A stretch of DNA of 34,472 nucleotides, taken from Rhizobium sp. R711 (lineage in GTDB: Bacteria; Pseudomonadota; Alphaproteobacteria; Rhizobiales; Rhizobiaceae). The position numbers and the translations under genes were made by a program. A model generated the notes under the pieces. It was not told where the DNA came from, made no database searches, and worked only from the letters and a program-made list of their open reading frames with translations. The stretch spans positions 1 through 34,472 of the forward strand of contig NZ_LOKZ01000021.1 of assembly GCF_002211365.1 (NCBI RefSeq), written 5' to 3'. Positions 7,518 to 15,895 of this stretch are shown in pieces (position 1 is the first letter of the stretch; each line of letters begins with the position of its first letter).

Positions 7518-8516
7518 TTACATGTATTTTTCGACGTTGGTGGCATCGAGGATGAGCCACGGAACGACGTAGTCCTTGTCCTTGCCGCCCTTCCAGTCCA
7601 TCAGCGAACCCCAGATTTCGGCCTGCGGCTTGTAGTCGTCGCCCTTGATCGCATGCAGCGCAAGGTCGACGGCACCCTGGCCTTCGGCGCGGGCGTATTT
7701 GTAGAGCGACACAGCCAGTTCGCCCTTCTTCACGGCACGCTTGGCATCCGGAATACCATCGATCGACAGGACCGGAACGGTCTTGAGGTCGATACCGGCG
7801 CTCTTCATCGCCTCGATCGCGCCGAGCGCCATCTCGTCGTTCTCAGCGAGAACGCCGTTGATCTGACCGGGATGGGCGAGCAACCAGTTCTCCATCAGAG
7901 CCTGGCCCTCGGCGCGGCTCCAGTTGCCCGTCTTGTTCTCGATGAGCTTCAGATTGGGGAACTTGGCGAGACCGGCGTCGATACCGGCGCGACGTTCGAT
8001 CTGGGCAGACTGGCCGATAGGACCTTCCATCAGGACGACGTTGCCGCCGTTGGGAAGGCGCTTGCCGAGTTCTTCGGCGATGATGCGGCCGCCTTCGGTG
8101 TCGTTGACGATGATCGAGGCAGTGTAGTTCGTCGATTTGGTCTTGAGCGCCGACACGATCAGCGGGATCTTTGCTTCGGCGGCCTTGTCGATCGGCGGTA
8201 CCGAGGCCTCGAGGTCGAACGGTGACATGATGATCGCGTTGAACTGCTGGGTGATCGCGGTGTCGATCTGGTTTGCCTGATTGAGCGGGTCGTATTTGCC
8301 GTCGAAAACGGTAATCTCGACCTGGCCCGACTTAACCGCAGGATGGTTCTTGATTTCAGTCGACCAGGCCTTCATGTATTCGCCGGACTCGCCGAACGAC
8401 ATCGCCGCAATGCGGATCTTGTCTTCCGCGAACGCCAGTTTGGGTCCTGTCAGTGTCGCCGCGACGATCGCCAGTCCCGCACCTGCCCTGAGCAGGCTCC
8501 TCCTGAACATCTGCAT
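7518..8516 (-). CDS. Sugar ABC transporter periplasmic binding protein, ribose type
   Basis: This 332-residue protein is a periplasmic type I solute-binding protein of the RbsB/autoinducer-2 family. It opens with MQMFRRSLLRAGAG, a charged, twin-arginine-like start, followed by a hydrophobic stretch and a cleavage site near LAFA-EDK, so it is exported. The core begins IRIAAMSFGESGEYMKAW and carries typical features such as the VNDTEGGRI and LAENDEMALGAIEA stretches. The start at 8516 follows GAGGAG. It is third in the ATPase-permease-binding protein cassette, before AKR3 and the RLP. It should define the substrate of region A; a pentose or branched sugar fits the family and context, but the ligand cannot be read from the sequence. 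Confidence 0.9.
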   Translation of the reverse strand: MQMFRRSLLRAGAGLAIVAATLTGPKLAFAEDKIRIAAMSFGESGEYMKAWSTEIKNHPAVKSGQVEITVFDGKYDPLNQANQIDTAITQQFNAIIMSPFDLEASVPPIDKAAEAKIPLIVSALKTKSTNYTASIIVNDTEGGRIIAEELGKRLPNGGNVVLMEGPIGQSAQIERRAGIDAGLAKFPNLKLIENKTGNWSRAEGQALMENWLLAHPGQINGVLAENDEMALGAIEAMKSAGIDLKTVPVLSIDGIPDAKRAVKKGELAVSLYKYARAEGQGAVDLALHAIKGDDYKPQAEIWGSLMDWKGGKDKDYVVPWLILDATNVEKYM

Positions 8517-8608
8517 TTTCTTGCTCTCCTCTGGTTGAAACTGCCCGAACACGCCTTGCATGGCCGGGCATTGTCGCCGACCACGTCGGCGGCAATTCCG
8601 AAAATTCG

Positions 8609-9571
8609 CTATTTGCGGATCTGGTCGGCGATAACCGCGACCACGATGATGGTGCCCTTGAGCACCTGCTGGTAGTAGGAAGACACCCCCATCAGGTCCA
8701 TGCCATTATTGATGGTGCCGATGATCAGAGCTCCGATGAGCGTACCCAACAACGAGCCACGCCCGCCTGCGAGGCTGGTGCCGCCGATGACGACGGCCGC
8801 GATCGCATCGAGCTCGTAGCCGATGCCCGCCTGCGGCAGCGCCGCGGTTGTCCGCGCTGTCAATACAAGCCCCGCCATGCCAGCCAGGAACCCGGAGATA
8901 ACGTAGGTGGCACCGACAATCATCTTTGTCGAAATGCCGCTCGTGCGCGCCGCCTTCTCGTTGCCGCCGACGGCGTAGACGTAGCGGCCGAAGGTCGTGT
9001 AGTTCAGAACGACCCAGCCGATGCCGAATACGAGAAACAGGATGATGATCGGAACGGGGATGTACATGACCTGGCCGGAACCGATCCACTTGTAGGCGTC
9101 GGAAAGATTGGGGATCGGGCTTCCCTGGGAGAAGATCAAGGTCAGACCGCGCGCCACGCTCAGCATCCCAAGCGTCACCACGAACGGCGGGACCTTGATC
9201 GCGGCAACGAGGACGCCGTTCACGAGGCCGAGGCCCGCGCCGACTGCAAGCCCGGCGAAGATACCGATGAGCACGAAGTGTTCGTTGGTTTCGGTCACCA
9301 AGCTGGCAGCGATCATGCCGGAAATAGCCATCACCGAGCCCACAGACAGGTCAATGCCCTTGGTCAAGATCACGAAGGTGACACCGATCGCCAAAATGCC
9401 GTTGATCGACGACTGTCGGACCAGATTGAGCCAGTTCGGCCAGCTCATGAAATAAGGGCTGGCAACCGAAAAGAACGCGACGATCAGCAAGAACACCAAG
9501 ACGATGCTGAATTGCCTCATAATCTCGCCGGCACGGAAGCTTCCCGATTTTTCCACAGCGATTGTACTCAT
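8609..9571 (-). CDS. Sugar ABC transporter permease, RbsC type
   Basis: This 320-residue inner-membrane protein is a BPD_transp_2 permease of the ribose/xylose type. It has about eight to ten hydrophobic segments, starting with FSIVLVFLLIVAFFSVASPY, and the family signatures LTKGIDLSVGSV and AVVIGGTSLAGGRGS in the second half. The start at 9571 has GGGAGG upstream with good spacing; an in-frame start at 9652 would lie in the ATPase gene. It lies between the ATPase and binding-protein genes and forms the transport channel, probably as a homodimer. Nothing is odd about it. Confidence 0.92.
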   Translation of the reverse strand: MSTIAVEKSGSFRAGEIMRQFSIVLVFLLIVAFFSVASPYFMSWPNWLNLVRQSSINGILAIGVTFVILTKGIDLSVGSVMAISGMIAASLVTETNEHFVLIGIFAGLAVGAGLGLVNGVLVAAIKVPPFVVTLGMLSVARGLTLIFSQGSPIPNLSDAYKWIGSGQVMYIPVPIIILFLVFGIGWVVLNYTTFGRYVYAVGGNEKAARTSGISTKMIVGATYVISGFLAGMAGLVLTARTTAALPQAGIGYELDAIAAVVIGGTSLAGGRGSLLGTLIGALIIGTINNGMDLMGVSSYYQQVLKGTIIVVAVIADQIRK

Positions 9572-9608
9572 TTTGCAAATCCTCCCATTGGCGGATTGGG
9601 GCTGTCGA

Positions 9609-11141
9609 TCAGCTCGCCAAATCCATGAGCGTCTGTTGTGATGCCTCGGCACCGTCGATTACGTTGACGAGCTGCCCCTGTTTGAAGATCGCGATCCTGT
9701 CACTGAGCTGCATGATCTCCGGTGCCTCCGAGGAGACCACCAGGACGCCGTTACCCTTTGCCGCGAAGTCTCGCAGAAACGCGTAGATCTCCTGCTTCGA
9801 ACCTTCGTCGATGCCGCGCGTCGGTTCGTCGCAAATGAGCAGCTTCGGATTTGTCAGAAGGCATCGAGCCAGTACGACTTTTTGTTGGTTGCCGCCTGAT
9901 AGGGTTTCGACGGCAACATCCGGCGAGGCCGACTTGATCCTCTGTGAGACGATCATGTCTTGGACCGCGCTGCGCTCTTTGTCCCCGCGGATGAAACCGC
10001 TGATGGCCATCAGGGCGAGCGAGGAAAGCGTAATGTTATGGGCAATCGATGCCGACAGCACGAGACCGCTGTCCTTGCGATCCTCGGTGACCATAGCCAT
10101 TCCACGCTGGATCGCGTCCTTTGGACTGCCGGGCTTGACCTTGCCGCCATCGAAGACAACTTCGCCTCCCGTCGGCGAATGCAGCCCAAATATTGTCTCG
10201 AGAAATTCGGTTCGCCCCGACCCAAGCAGTCCGTAGATGCCGACCACTTCACCCGATGCGACCTCCAACGAGATATCCCGGAAGTGAGATCCTCGCGCCA
10301 AGTTCGAGACGGAAAGGAGGATCGGCGCATCTTCGAGAGGTTTGCCCTTCTCGACCAGCTTGACTTCACGGCCCACGATCTGTGTCACAAGATGACGGCG
10401 GTCGATATCCTTGATGTTTCCAGTCTCGATGAAACGGCCGTCGCGGAACACCGTGTACTCATCCGCGATCTCAAAGATTTCGGTGAGTTTGTGAGACACG
10501 TAGATAATTGCGGAACCGCGCGCGGTGATCTTGCGGAGCGCGTTGAACAAGACATGGACTTCGTGTTCGCCGATAGCAGATGTCGGCTCGTCCATGATGA
10601 CGATATGTGCCCGATAGCTGAGAGCCTTCGCAATTTCGACGAGCTGAATCTGGGCGAGGCTCAGCTCCCCCATCTTCTTGGCAGCGTCGACTTCAAAGCC
10701 GAGTTCATCGAGGAATGCCTGGGCGTCCCTGCGCATGTGGCTAAAATCGACGAGCACGCCAAGTCGCTTCGGCTCGCGGCCAAGGTAAAGGTTCTCGGCG
10801 ACGGTCATCTCGGGGACGGGGGAAAGCTCCTGCGTGATGATCGCGATGCCGTGACGCAAGGCGTCAGCGGCGCTTTTGAAGTCGACCTGCTCGCCATCGA
10901 TCTCCACTATCCCTCCATCGCGGCGGAGCAGTCCCATCGCGATGTTGAGGAATGTCGACTTGCCGGCGCCATTACCGCCGCACAAGGCATGGACGGTCCC
11001 GGCCTTTAGAGTTAGTCGGCCATCAACGAGCGCTGGGACGCCGTTGAACGACTTTTCCACGCCCTCGGCCCGCAGAAGCACGCGTGCCGAAGACGACTGC
11101 GCGGTTCCCTGAACTGTTATCTTCTCAGTTGCGTTGACCAT
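9609..11141 (-). CDS. Sugar ABC transporter ATPase, duplicated RbsA type
   Basis: This 510-residue protein holds two ABC domains in tandem and powers the neighbouring permease. Domain one has Walker A as GGNGAGKST (Gly in place of the usual Glu at the second position), a degenerate signature (LSLAQIQL) and Walker B VIMDEPTSA. Domain two has the degenerate Walker A typical of the second half (LLGSGRTE), signature LSGGNQQK and Walker B LLICDEPTRG. It is the first gene of the transport-RLP unit. An operator palindrome directly abuts its ATG, so the leader is very short or the true start is a little further in. No better-supplied start is visible. Confidence 0.92.
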   Translation of the reverse strand: MVNATEKITVQGTAQSSSARVLLRAEGVEKSFNGVPALVDGRLTLKAGTVHALCGGNGAGKSTFLNIAMGLLRRDGGIVEIDGEQVDFKSAADALRHGIAIITQELSPVPEMTVAENLYLGREPKRLGVLVDFSHMRRDAQAFLDELGFEVDAAKKMGELSLAQIQLVEIAKALSYRAHIVIMDEPTSAIGEHEVHVLFNALRKITARGSAIIYVSHKLTEIFEIADEYTVFRDGRFIETGNIKDIDRRHLVTQIVGREVKLVEKGKPLEDAPILLSVSNLARGSHFRDISLEVASGEVVGIYGLLGSGRTEFLETIFGLHSPTGGEVVFDGGKVKPGSPKDAIQRGMAMVTEDRKDSGLVLSASIAHNITLSSLALMAISGFIRGDKERSAVQDMIVSQRIKSASPDVAVETLSGGNQQKVVLARCLLTNPKLLICDEPTRGIDEGSKQEIYAFLRDFAAKGNGVLVVSSEAPEIMQLSDRIAIFKQGQLVNVIDGAEASQQTLMDLAS

Positions 11142-11158
11142 GATATGACGTCATACCT
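11141..11158 (-). promoter_or_regulatory. Operator palindrome abutting the ABC ATPase start
   Basis: The core TATGACGTCATA is a perfect 12-bp palindrome, within a GATATGACGTCATACC site at 11142-11157. It matches the AGGTAT-N6-ATACCT pattern with one arm altered. It touches the annotated ATG of the ATPase gene, so a bound repressor would block transcription initiation or early elongation of the ABC-AKR3-RLP-AKR2 unit. The only promoter-like pair nearby on the minus strand (TTGGAT, 17 bases, TCATAT) is weak. Confidence 0.65.
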
Positions 11159-11211
11159 CATAAAAATCCAAATCTCTGCCACGTCTGTGCGGATCGCATG
11201 CCTTATTGGTT

Positions 11212-12099
11212 CTACGCGCCGTCCAGTTCGAGGATCGCGCGTGCCTCCTGGGGTGTAGCGGGCTCACGTCCGACCTTTTGGGCAATCTCAACAGCGCGCG
11301 ATATGACTTCCGCGTTCGTGGGTGTGCCGAACTCGCGATAGGGATAGTCGCCTATTCCAATAGCCATGTGGCCGCCCAGACGGCAGATCGCAGGAGCAAT
11401 GTTCAACAGATTGCCCCCAAGGCAATTGACCGTCCATTCGATCGGCCGGTCGTCGGGCAGAAATGCAAGATGCGCCATGAGACCCGCCTCGGTCGGCGGA
11501 TGCCCGGTAATGTATCGCCCTCCCGTCAGGTGGAGGAGAAAGTAGGCGGGCCCCCTCACAAGGCCCGCGTCCATCAGAGCGATCGCGCGGCGCGTGAACC
11601 CAACAGACCAGGAAACCAGCTTCGGCTTTACGCCCTTTTCGGCCAAGGTACGCGCGTAGTGCGCAAGACTCTCGGTCGTGTTGAGATACAAACGTTCTGG
11701 ATTTTCGAACCTGCGCGTCTCGGCATCCCAAAGCTCGAGATTGGCCGAACCGGTATCGATGGGCGCAATATCGGGCTTCGTAGCAGGGTCCAATGCCAGG
11801 GTTGCGACCGTGTCGATGCGCTTCATGGCGTCGGCATCATTCGAGATAAAGCCGAGCGTGGGAAGGATGAGTAGATCGGTCGCCTGCCTGACTTCGCGGA
11901 TGATTTCGGCGTTTGCCTCAACGGTGTTTGTCGCACCGCCGTCGGCTGTCCTGGCATGATAGTGCAGAATCGCCGCTCCCGCCTTGCGGGCTGCAACGGC
12001 GGCCTCAACGATCTCGTCGGCGGTGTATGGGATATTAGGGTTGGATGTGCGCGGCGCGTACTCGTTGACCCTGGCTTCGAGGATGATTTTCTTTTGCAT
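11212..12099 (-). CDS. BKACE-family (DUF849) beta-keto acid cleavage enzyme
   Basis: This 295-residue TIM-barrel protein belongs to the beta-keto acid cleavage enzymes (DUF849, Kce-like). These Zn-dependent enzymes condense a beta-keto acid with acetyl-CoA and release acetoacetate and a new CoA thioester. The metal motif is seen as ILHYHARTADG, and the opening KKIILEARVNEY resembles the family start. The ATG at 12099 has a perfect AAGGAG six bases upstream, ten bases after the DUF1537 gene stop, so the two are co-transcribed. In this context a beta-keto sugar acid is a likely substrate, which would be unusual for the family. It may handle an unphosphorylated 3-oxo acid as an alternative to the kinase-RLP branch; that is inference. 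Confidence 0.82.
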   Translation of the reverse strand: MQKKIILEARVNEYAPRTSNPNIPYTADEIVEAAVAARKAGAAILHYHARTADGGATNTVEANAEIIREVRQATDLLILPTLGFISNDADAMKRIDTVATLALDPATKPDIAPIDTGSANLELWDAETRRFENPERLYLNTTESLAHYARTLAEKGVKPKLVSWSVGFTRRAIALMDAGLVRGPAYFLLHLTGGRYITGHPPTEAGLMAHLAFLPDDRPIEWTVNCLGGNLLNIAPAICRLGGHMAIGIGDYPYREFGTPTNAEVISRAVEIAQKVGREPATPQEARAILELDGA

Positions 12100-12109
12100 C
12101 TTTCGCTCC

Positions 12110-13462
12110 TTACGCCGCCAGATAACCCGAGGTGCCCGCCTTTGCCCGCAGGAAGAAGTCATCGGCACCAATCTGCCCGCCCTTCAGCATGACTTCGAGG
12201 CCATCGACTTCGGCGTCGCCCGGCGCATCCAGGCGGCAGACATGGCAATTTTGAACCTCGTCAAAAACGGCGATCTCGAGCGCTTCGGCGCCGATTGTCC
12301 GCACCGCATAGCTCGAACTGTCACCGCCCGAAAACACGATCCGCGGCAAGGAAACCGCGCGGCGCACGGCACGCGCAACGTCACAGTAGATGGCGCCCAA
12401 GCGTTCCGCGGGAACATCGCCGCCGGCCAGACGGCCGGTTTCCCCGCGAGCCGTGTAGATGATTGTAGGTCGACCGCGCTCAAGGCTCTCGATCGCCTTC
12501 AAAGCAGCCTCCCGCGCAACTGCCTCAGCATCATCATCGGACCGGACTGTCGAGACATCCAAGTGGACAAGGTTCCACCCGGAAGCTTCGGCCACCGCAA
12601 TCTGGCGCCCGGTTTGCAGGGCGCAACTGCCTGATAAGACGAGTAGATTTTCGACGCCAGCAATCTCCGTCTTGACGGGCTCCGCCGACGATAGCAGGCC
12701 CAAGCGGGCCCAAAGAGCGCCGAGTTGTTGCGCCAAGCCTTGAGCTGCAAGCGCGAACATCGGACGCGTCGGATACCGCGCCCAGAGCAGATCGGCGACA
12801 GCCGCAAGATCCGCATTTTCGAGCCCATCGAAAATGACCCCTGCCCCCTCTTGGAAGGCCTTGAAGACACGCTCCTCCATTGCCGAGCGGTTCCGGATTG
12901 CGGGAAGCGTGACGTTGACGAATTCCTTATCTGTCTGCCCAGCCAGATGCATGCGCAGATCCGCCTCGTGCATCGGCGTCCTGGGGTGGCGCGACATGCT
13001 CGGGTGCCGGTCCAGCCGCTCAATCCTGTCAGCAAAGCGCGCGAAATGATTTCCGAAACAGGTGTAGCGCCCGAAGTCCGGGGTCGCGGCGAGGACTGGA
13101 ACGTCCCTCTTGCCGAAGTGAGCCGCAGCGCGCGCTAGGACAGCACCATAGCTTCCAACGGTGGGCGACGAGTCGAACGTCGAGCAGATCTTGTATTGGA
13201 TAAGCGGACTGTTGAGGGTGCGCATGATCGAAAACGCGCTGTCAAGCTCCTCGTCGAGCTCGACGCCAGACAACGCCCTTGCGGTACCGGCGAAGCCAAG
13301 CACATCATAAGACAGAGCATCTGTTGACGCCGTCTGTGCTGAAGGGCGTGCGAGATAGAGTTTTCCCTTCACACCACTGCGATGGAACTGCGCCAGGTTT
13401 TCGGAAGAACCCGTGAAGTCGTCGCCGTAAAACACGGCCTTGAGCTTGCCAGCTGATGTCAT
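12110..13462 (-). CDS. DUF1537 four-carbon acid sugar kinase family protein, candidate OiaK
   Basis: This 450-residue protein has both halves of the DUF1537 kinase family: an N-terminal sugar-binding domain opening AVFYGDDFTGSSENL and a C-terminal nucleotide-binding domain with the FSGGDSSSYAV loop. Family members phosphorylate 3-oxo-tetronates, threonate, erythronate or 3-oxo-isoapionate (OiaK) with ATP. It is longer than, and diverged from, the OtnK at 30140. The start at 13462 has GGGAGG five bases upstream; an in-frame start at 13504 is poorer. It is divergent from the SDR gene, sharing a 150-base regulatory region, and co-transcribed with the BKACE gene. Sharing a regulon with the RLP makes a phosphorylated 3-oxo acid the most likely product. 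Confidence 0.85.
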   Translation of the reverse strand: MTSAGKLKAVFYGDDFTGSSENLAQFHRSGVKGKLYLARPSAQTASTDALSYDVLGFAGTARALSGVELDEELDSAFSIMRTLNSPLIQYKICSTFDSSPTVGSYGAVLARAAAHFGKRDVPVLAATPDFGRYTCFGNHFARFADRIERLDRHPSMSRHPRTPMHEADLRMHLAGQTDKEFVNVTLPAIRNRSAMEERVFKAFQEGAGVIFDGLENADLAAVADLLWARYPTRPMFALAAQGLAQQLGALWARLGLLSSAEPVKTEIAGVENLLVLSGSCALQTGRQIAVAEASGWNLVHLDVSTVRSDDDAEAVAREAALKAIESLERGRPTIIYTARGETGRLAGGDVPAERLGAIYCDVARAVRRAVSLPRIVFSGGDSSSYAVRTIGAEALEIAVFDEVQNCHVCRLDAPGDAEVDGLEVMLKGGQIGADDFFLRAKAGTSGYLAA

Positions 13463-13524
13463 CGGATCCTCCCAATTATCCCGGCCGAGGATATCTTCCT
13501 CCATACATCAGCCGGGCCTCACTC

Positions 13525-13562
13525 TTGACAATACTCATAGAAGCGGCTCATAACTCTGTCAA
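13525..13562. promoter_or_regulatory. Face-to-face divergent promoters for the SDR and DUF1537 genes
   Basis: On the plus strand TTGACA (13525-13530) and CATAAC (13549-13554) are 18 bases apart. On the minus strand TTGACA (complement of 13557-13562) and TATGAG (complement of 13534-13539) are 17 bases apart. The two promoters overlap almost fully, so transcription in the two directions should compete. The operator heptamers begin immediately to the right. Confidence 0.5.
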
Positions 13563-13587
13563 GGTCATACCTTATACCTTATACCTC
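13561..13587 (+). promoter_or_regulatory. Operator: three tandem ATACCTY heptamers
   Basis: ATACCTT, ATACCTT and ATACCTC follow one another without gaps at 13567-13587, preceded by AAGGTC at 13561-13566. The array lies just downstream of the plus-strand -10 and starts at the minus-strand -35. A bound repressor would therefore cover both promoters of the SDR/DUF1537 intergenic region. The same three-heptamer block is at 20915-20935. Confidence 0.7.
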
Positions 13588-13614
13588 ATATCGAGAAAAT
13601 TGGAGGACAACGAG

Positions 13615-14409
13615 ATGAGACTTTCTGGACGCACTGCCGTGGTGACGGGCGCTGGCCGGGGCATCGGACTGGCAATCGCTGAAGCCTATGTTCGCGAAGG
13701 CGCGAATGTCGTTATCGTCGACCGCGATCTGGAAGTGGCGAACGAAGCCGCCGAGCGGCTTGGGGAGCGGGCTTTGGCCGTCCGCGCCGATATTTCCGTC
13801 AACGAAGACGTTGAGACGATCGTTAAGGAAACGATTGGCCGGTTCGGCACAGTCGACATACTCGTGAACAACGCGGGCGTGGGCGCAACCACTCTGTTTC
13901 TCGAAAGCTCGAGGGAGGAATTCGAACGCGTCGTCCGGATCAATCTGACCGGAACATTCCTCGTGGCGCAAGCCTTTGCTCGGATCATGGCCGCCAAAGG
14001 CTATGGGCGGATCATCAATATCGCTTCGCTGTCCGGTCAGAAGGGCGGTGTCGGACGTTCGGCCTATGGAGCCTCAAAGGCCGGCGTCGAACTCCTCACG
14101 AAGGTTATGGCGGTCGAACTCGCGGAATCGGGAATCAACGTGAATAACATCGCACCGGGCCCGATATTGACCGAGGTCTCGAAAGTCATGCACACGGTCG
14201 AAACGCGTGACGCCTATCATCGGCTCGTTCCGCAACGCCGTTATGGCGAACCATCGGAAATCGCTGATGCCGCGGTGTTCCTGGCGAGCGACGATGCTGC
14301 CTATATTACGGGGCATACGTTGAACGTCGACGGCGGCTTCCTGGCCGCTGGCCTCATGTTCCCATTCGATCCAAAAGCCTCGAAGCGGCTGGGACAAATC
14401 AGCGAATAA
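13615..14409 (+). CDS. Short-chain dehydrogenase/reductase (SDR), likely sugar-acid or polyol dehydrogenase
   Basis: This is a 264-residue classical SDR: TGAGRGIG cofactor loop at 11-18, an Asp (D36) at the end of beta-2 favouring NAD+, NNAG at 85-88, and the catalytic Ser region at about 138, Y151 and K155. The ATG at 13615 is preceded by GGAGG at 8-base spacing; longer in-frame starts (13456) would run through the operator. It is first in a two-gene unit with the GntR regulator and diverges from the DUF1537 kinase gene. The best guess is oxidation of the hydroxyl of the aldonate to the 3-oxo acid phosphorylated by that kinase. Several SDRs oxidise polyols or sugar acids, so the substrate is open. 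Confidence 0.85.
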   Translation: MRLSGRTAVVTGAGRGIGLAIAEAYVREGANVVIVDRDLEVANEAAERLGERALAVRADISVNEDVETIVKETIGRFGTVDILVNNAGVGATTLFLESSREEFERVVRINLTGTFLVAQAFARIMAAKGYGRIINIASLSGQKGGVGRSAYGASKAGVELLTKVMAVELAESGINVNNIAPGPILTEVSKVMHTVETRDAYHRLVPQRRYGEPSEIADAAVFLASDDAAYITGHTLNVDGGFLAAGLMFPFDPKASKRLGQISE

Positions 14410-14461
14410 CCTGGAGAAGTGGCCAGTTCGACGTTCGGCATTTGTCGCAAGCGGTAAAACG

Positions 14462-14479
14462 CGGTATGACCTCGTACCT
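14462..14479 (+). promoter_or_regulatory. Operator inverted repeat upstream of the first GntR gene
   Basis: GGTATGACCTCGTACC (14463-14478) matches the AGGTAT-N6-ATACCT site with one change in each arm. It lies about 30 bases before the regulator start codon, in the 100-base gap after the SDR gene, which points to autoregulation. Confidence 0.6.
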
Positions 14480-14509
14480 TTTCGATTTCTGATTGGAGCG
14501 TGACCAGGA

Positions 14510-15211
14510 ATGCTGTCTGTTGACCCAAAGAAAATCCCAAGCCGGCTGGACATAGCGCTCGACTACATTACGGGCGAAATTGCCAAAGGCAACCTCGGGC
14601 CTGGTGACAAACTTCCCAATGAAAAAGAGCTGGCCCAGCTTCTCGGCATCAGTCGCACTCCAATCAGAGAGGCGATCAAAACGCTCGCGGTCTCGGGTCT
14701 TGTCGAGACGCGTCATGGCTTTGGAAATTACATCCGTAAGGACGAAGGCCTTCCGGCGATGCCGCTCGCGATGTTTCAGCTCTATCTTCAGAGCTCGACG
14801 CCTGAGATGCTGATGGAACTGCGATACATTTTCGACCGCAACTGTTCAGAACTCGCGTCGCTGCGGCGTACGGACGAAGACCTCGCCACGATGAGAGAGT
14901 GCATCGACCGACTAAAAAGGCTGTCGGAGGATGCGAACTCCGCGATCGAAGATCTCCTCAAGGCCGACCTCGATTTCCACCGAGCAATATACAAAGCTGC
15001 CGGAAACCCGTTGATCGTCGTGATCGCCGACTTCGTGCTGACGATGGTCGCGCCTTGGGTGCAAAAATCGCTAGAGGTCAGTGGCAAATGGCGCGCAGTC
15101 GATCTCCACGAACACATGTTTCAGATGATCCGGGACAGAAAGACCGGTGACCTCAGCCGCGAGAGCGTCGAGGAAAACATGGAACACTTCCGCACATCCC
15201 TGCTGAAATGA
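14510..15211 (+). CDS. GntR-family regulator, FadR/FCD type; probable regulator of region A
   Basis: This 233-residue transcription factor has an N-terminal winged helix (about residues 8-75, with LAQLLGISRTPIREAIKTLAVSGLVETRHGFGNYI) and a C-terminal FCD helical ligand-binding domain (about 90-225) whose FHRAIYKAAGNP stretch supplies a typical metal-site histidine. FCD regulators bind short inverted repeats as dimers and release them on binding a sugar acid or similar effector. Three of the six ATACCT-type operators lie within 3.5 kb, one directly before this gene, so I infer that it controls the whole region A regulon. The start at 14510 follows GGAG at a somewhat long spacing. The regulator-operator match is inference. 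Confidence 0.9.
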   Translation: MLSVDPKKIPSRLDIALDYITGEIAKGNLGPGDKLPNEKELAQLLGISRTPIREAIKTLAVSGLVETRHGFGNYIRKDEGLPAMPLAMFQLYLQSSTPEMLMELRYIFDRNCSELASLRRTDEDLATMRECIDRLKRLSEDANSAIEDLLKADLDFHRAIYKAAGNPLIVVIADFVLTMVAPWVQKSLEVSGKWRAVDLHEHMFQMIRDRKTGDLSRESVEENMEHFRTSLLK

Positions 15212-15368
15212 CAGCCAGGGCATCACGTCAAGGCGTGGCGCATCTTGCATTTCCCGCAGGTCGCACTGCGATCATCACCGGCGGCATCTGAAGGCGGACG
15301 CGAAGCCCGGATACCGTATGCCGCCCGGCCTATTCGTCGGGTTCTGAAAATTGCCAGAAAACGATAAT

Positions 15369-15393
15369 GCGCCAGGCTGATCGCGCCTGGCGC
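15369..15393 (-). terminator. Intrinsic terminator of the tkt-fbp-fba-eryH-eryI operon
   Basis: GCGCCAGGC (15369-15377) and GCCTGGCGC (15385-15393) form a perfect 9-bp stem with a 7-base loop. Read on the minus strand the stem is followed by ATTATCGTTTT, a T-rich tail, so it should end the operon whose last gene stops at 15428. It lies between two convergent genes; nothing else is seen in the 214-base gap. Confidence 0.75.
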
Positions 15394-15427
15394 CTCGACC
15401 GCGAGCAATGCTTGCCCAGCTTTGCAA

Positions 15428-15883
15428 CTAGCGGGCGTGGTATTTCGTATCGACCTCGTCGATGGCGGCAACATTGCTGGCCGAGCGACCGTTCTCGTCG
15501 AACCTCTGGGCGAGGAAGGAGTCGACGATCGTCTTCGCAAGTTCCGATCCAATGACGCGGGCGCCCATGGTGATGATCTGGGCGTTGTTCGACAACGCCG
15601 CCCGTTCGGCGGAATAAGTATCGTGTGTGAGGGCTGCCCTTATGCCCGGCACCTTGTTTGCCGAAATGCAGACGCCGATCCCGGTGCCGCACACCAGGAT
15701 GGCCTTGTCGTAGATGCCGTCGAGCACGCCGTTGGCGACCCTGTCGGAGAGGTTCGCGTAGAAATCGTCGAGACCGGCGTCAGTCCGGGAGACCTCGAAC
15801 ACCTCGAACCGGTCCTTGAGATAATCGGCGAGGACCTTGGCGAGTCCTTCGCCCGCGCTGTCGCCTGCTACTGCAATTTTCAT
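15428..15883 (-). CDS. eryI: RpiB/LacAB-type isomerase, probable D-erythrulose-4-phosphate isomerase
   Basis: This 151-residue sugar-phosphate isomerase of the RpiB fold interconverts D-erythrulose 4-phosphate and D-erythrose 4-phosphate if it is EryI (DerI). The catalytic cysteine is C65 in LVCGTGIG. The usual Asp-His pair near the N-terminus is replaced by GDSAGEG (D8, S9), a change I associate with the EryI group rather than ribose-5-phosphate isomerases. The start at 15883 has GGAG eight bases upstream; in-frame ATG 15889 and GTG 15892 are too close to it. It is last in the operon and follows eryH by about a dozen bases. The pairing with an EryH homologue is the main functional support. 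Confidence 0.85.
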   Translation of the reverse strand: MKIAVAGDSAGEGLAKVLADYLKDRFEVFEVSRTDAGLDDFYANLSDRVANGVLDGIYDKAILVCGTGIGVCISANKVPGIRAALTHDTYSAERAALSNNAQIITMGARVIGSELAKTIVDSFLAQRFDENGRSASNVAAIDEVDTKYHAR

Positions 15884-15895
15884 CTTCATCACTCC

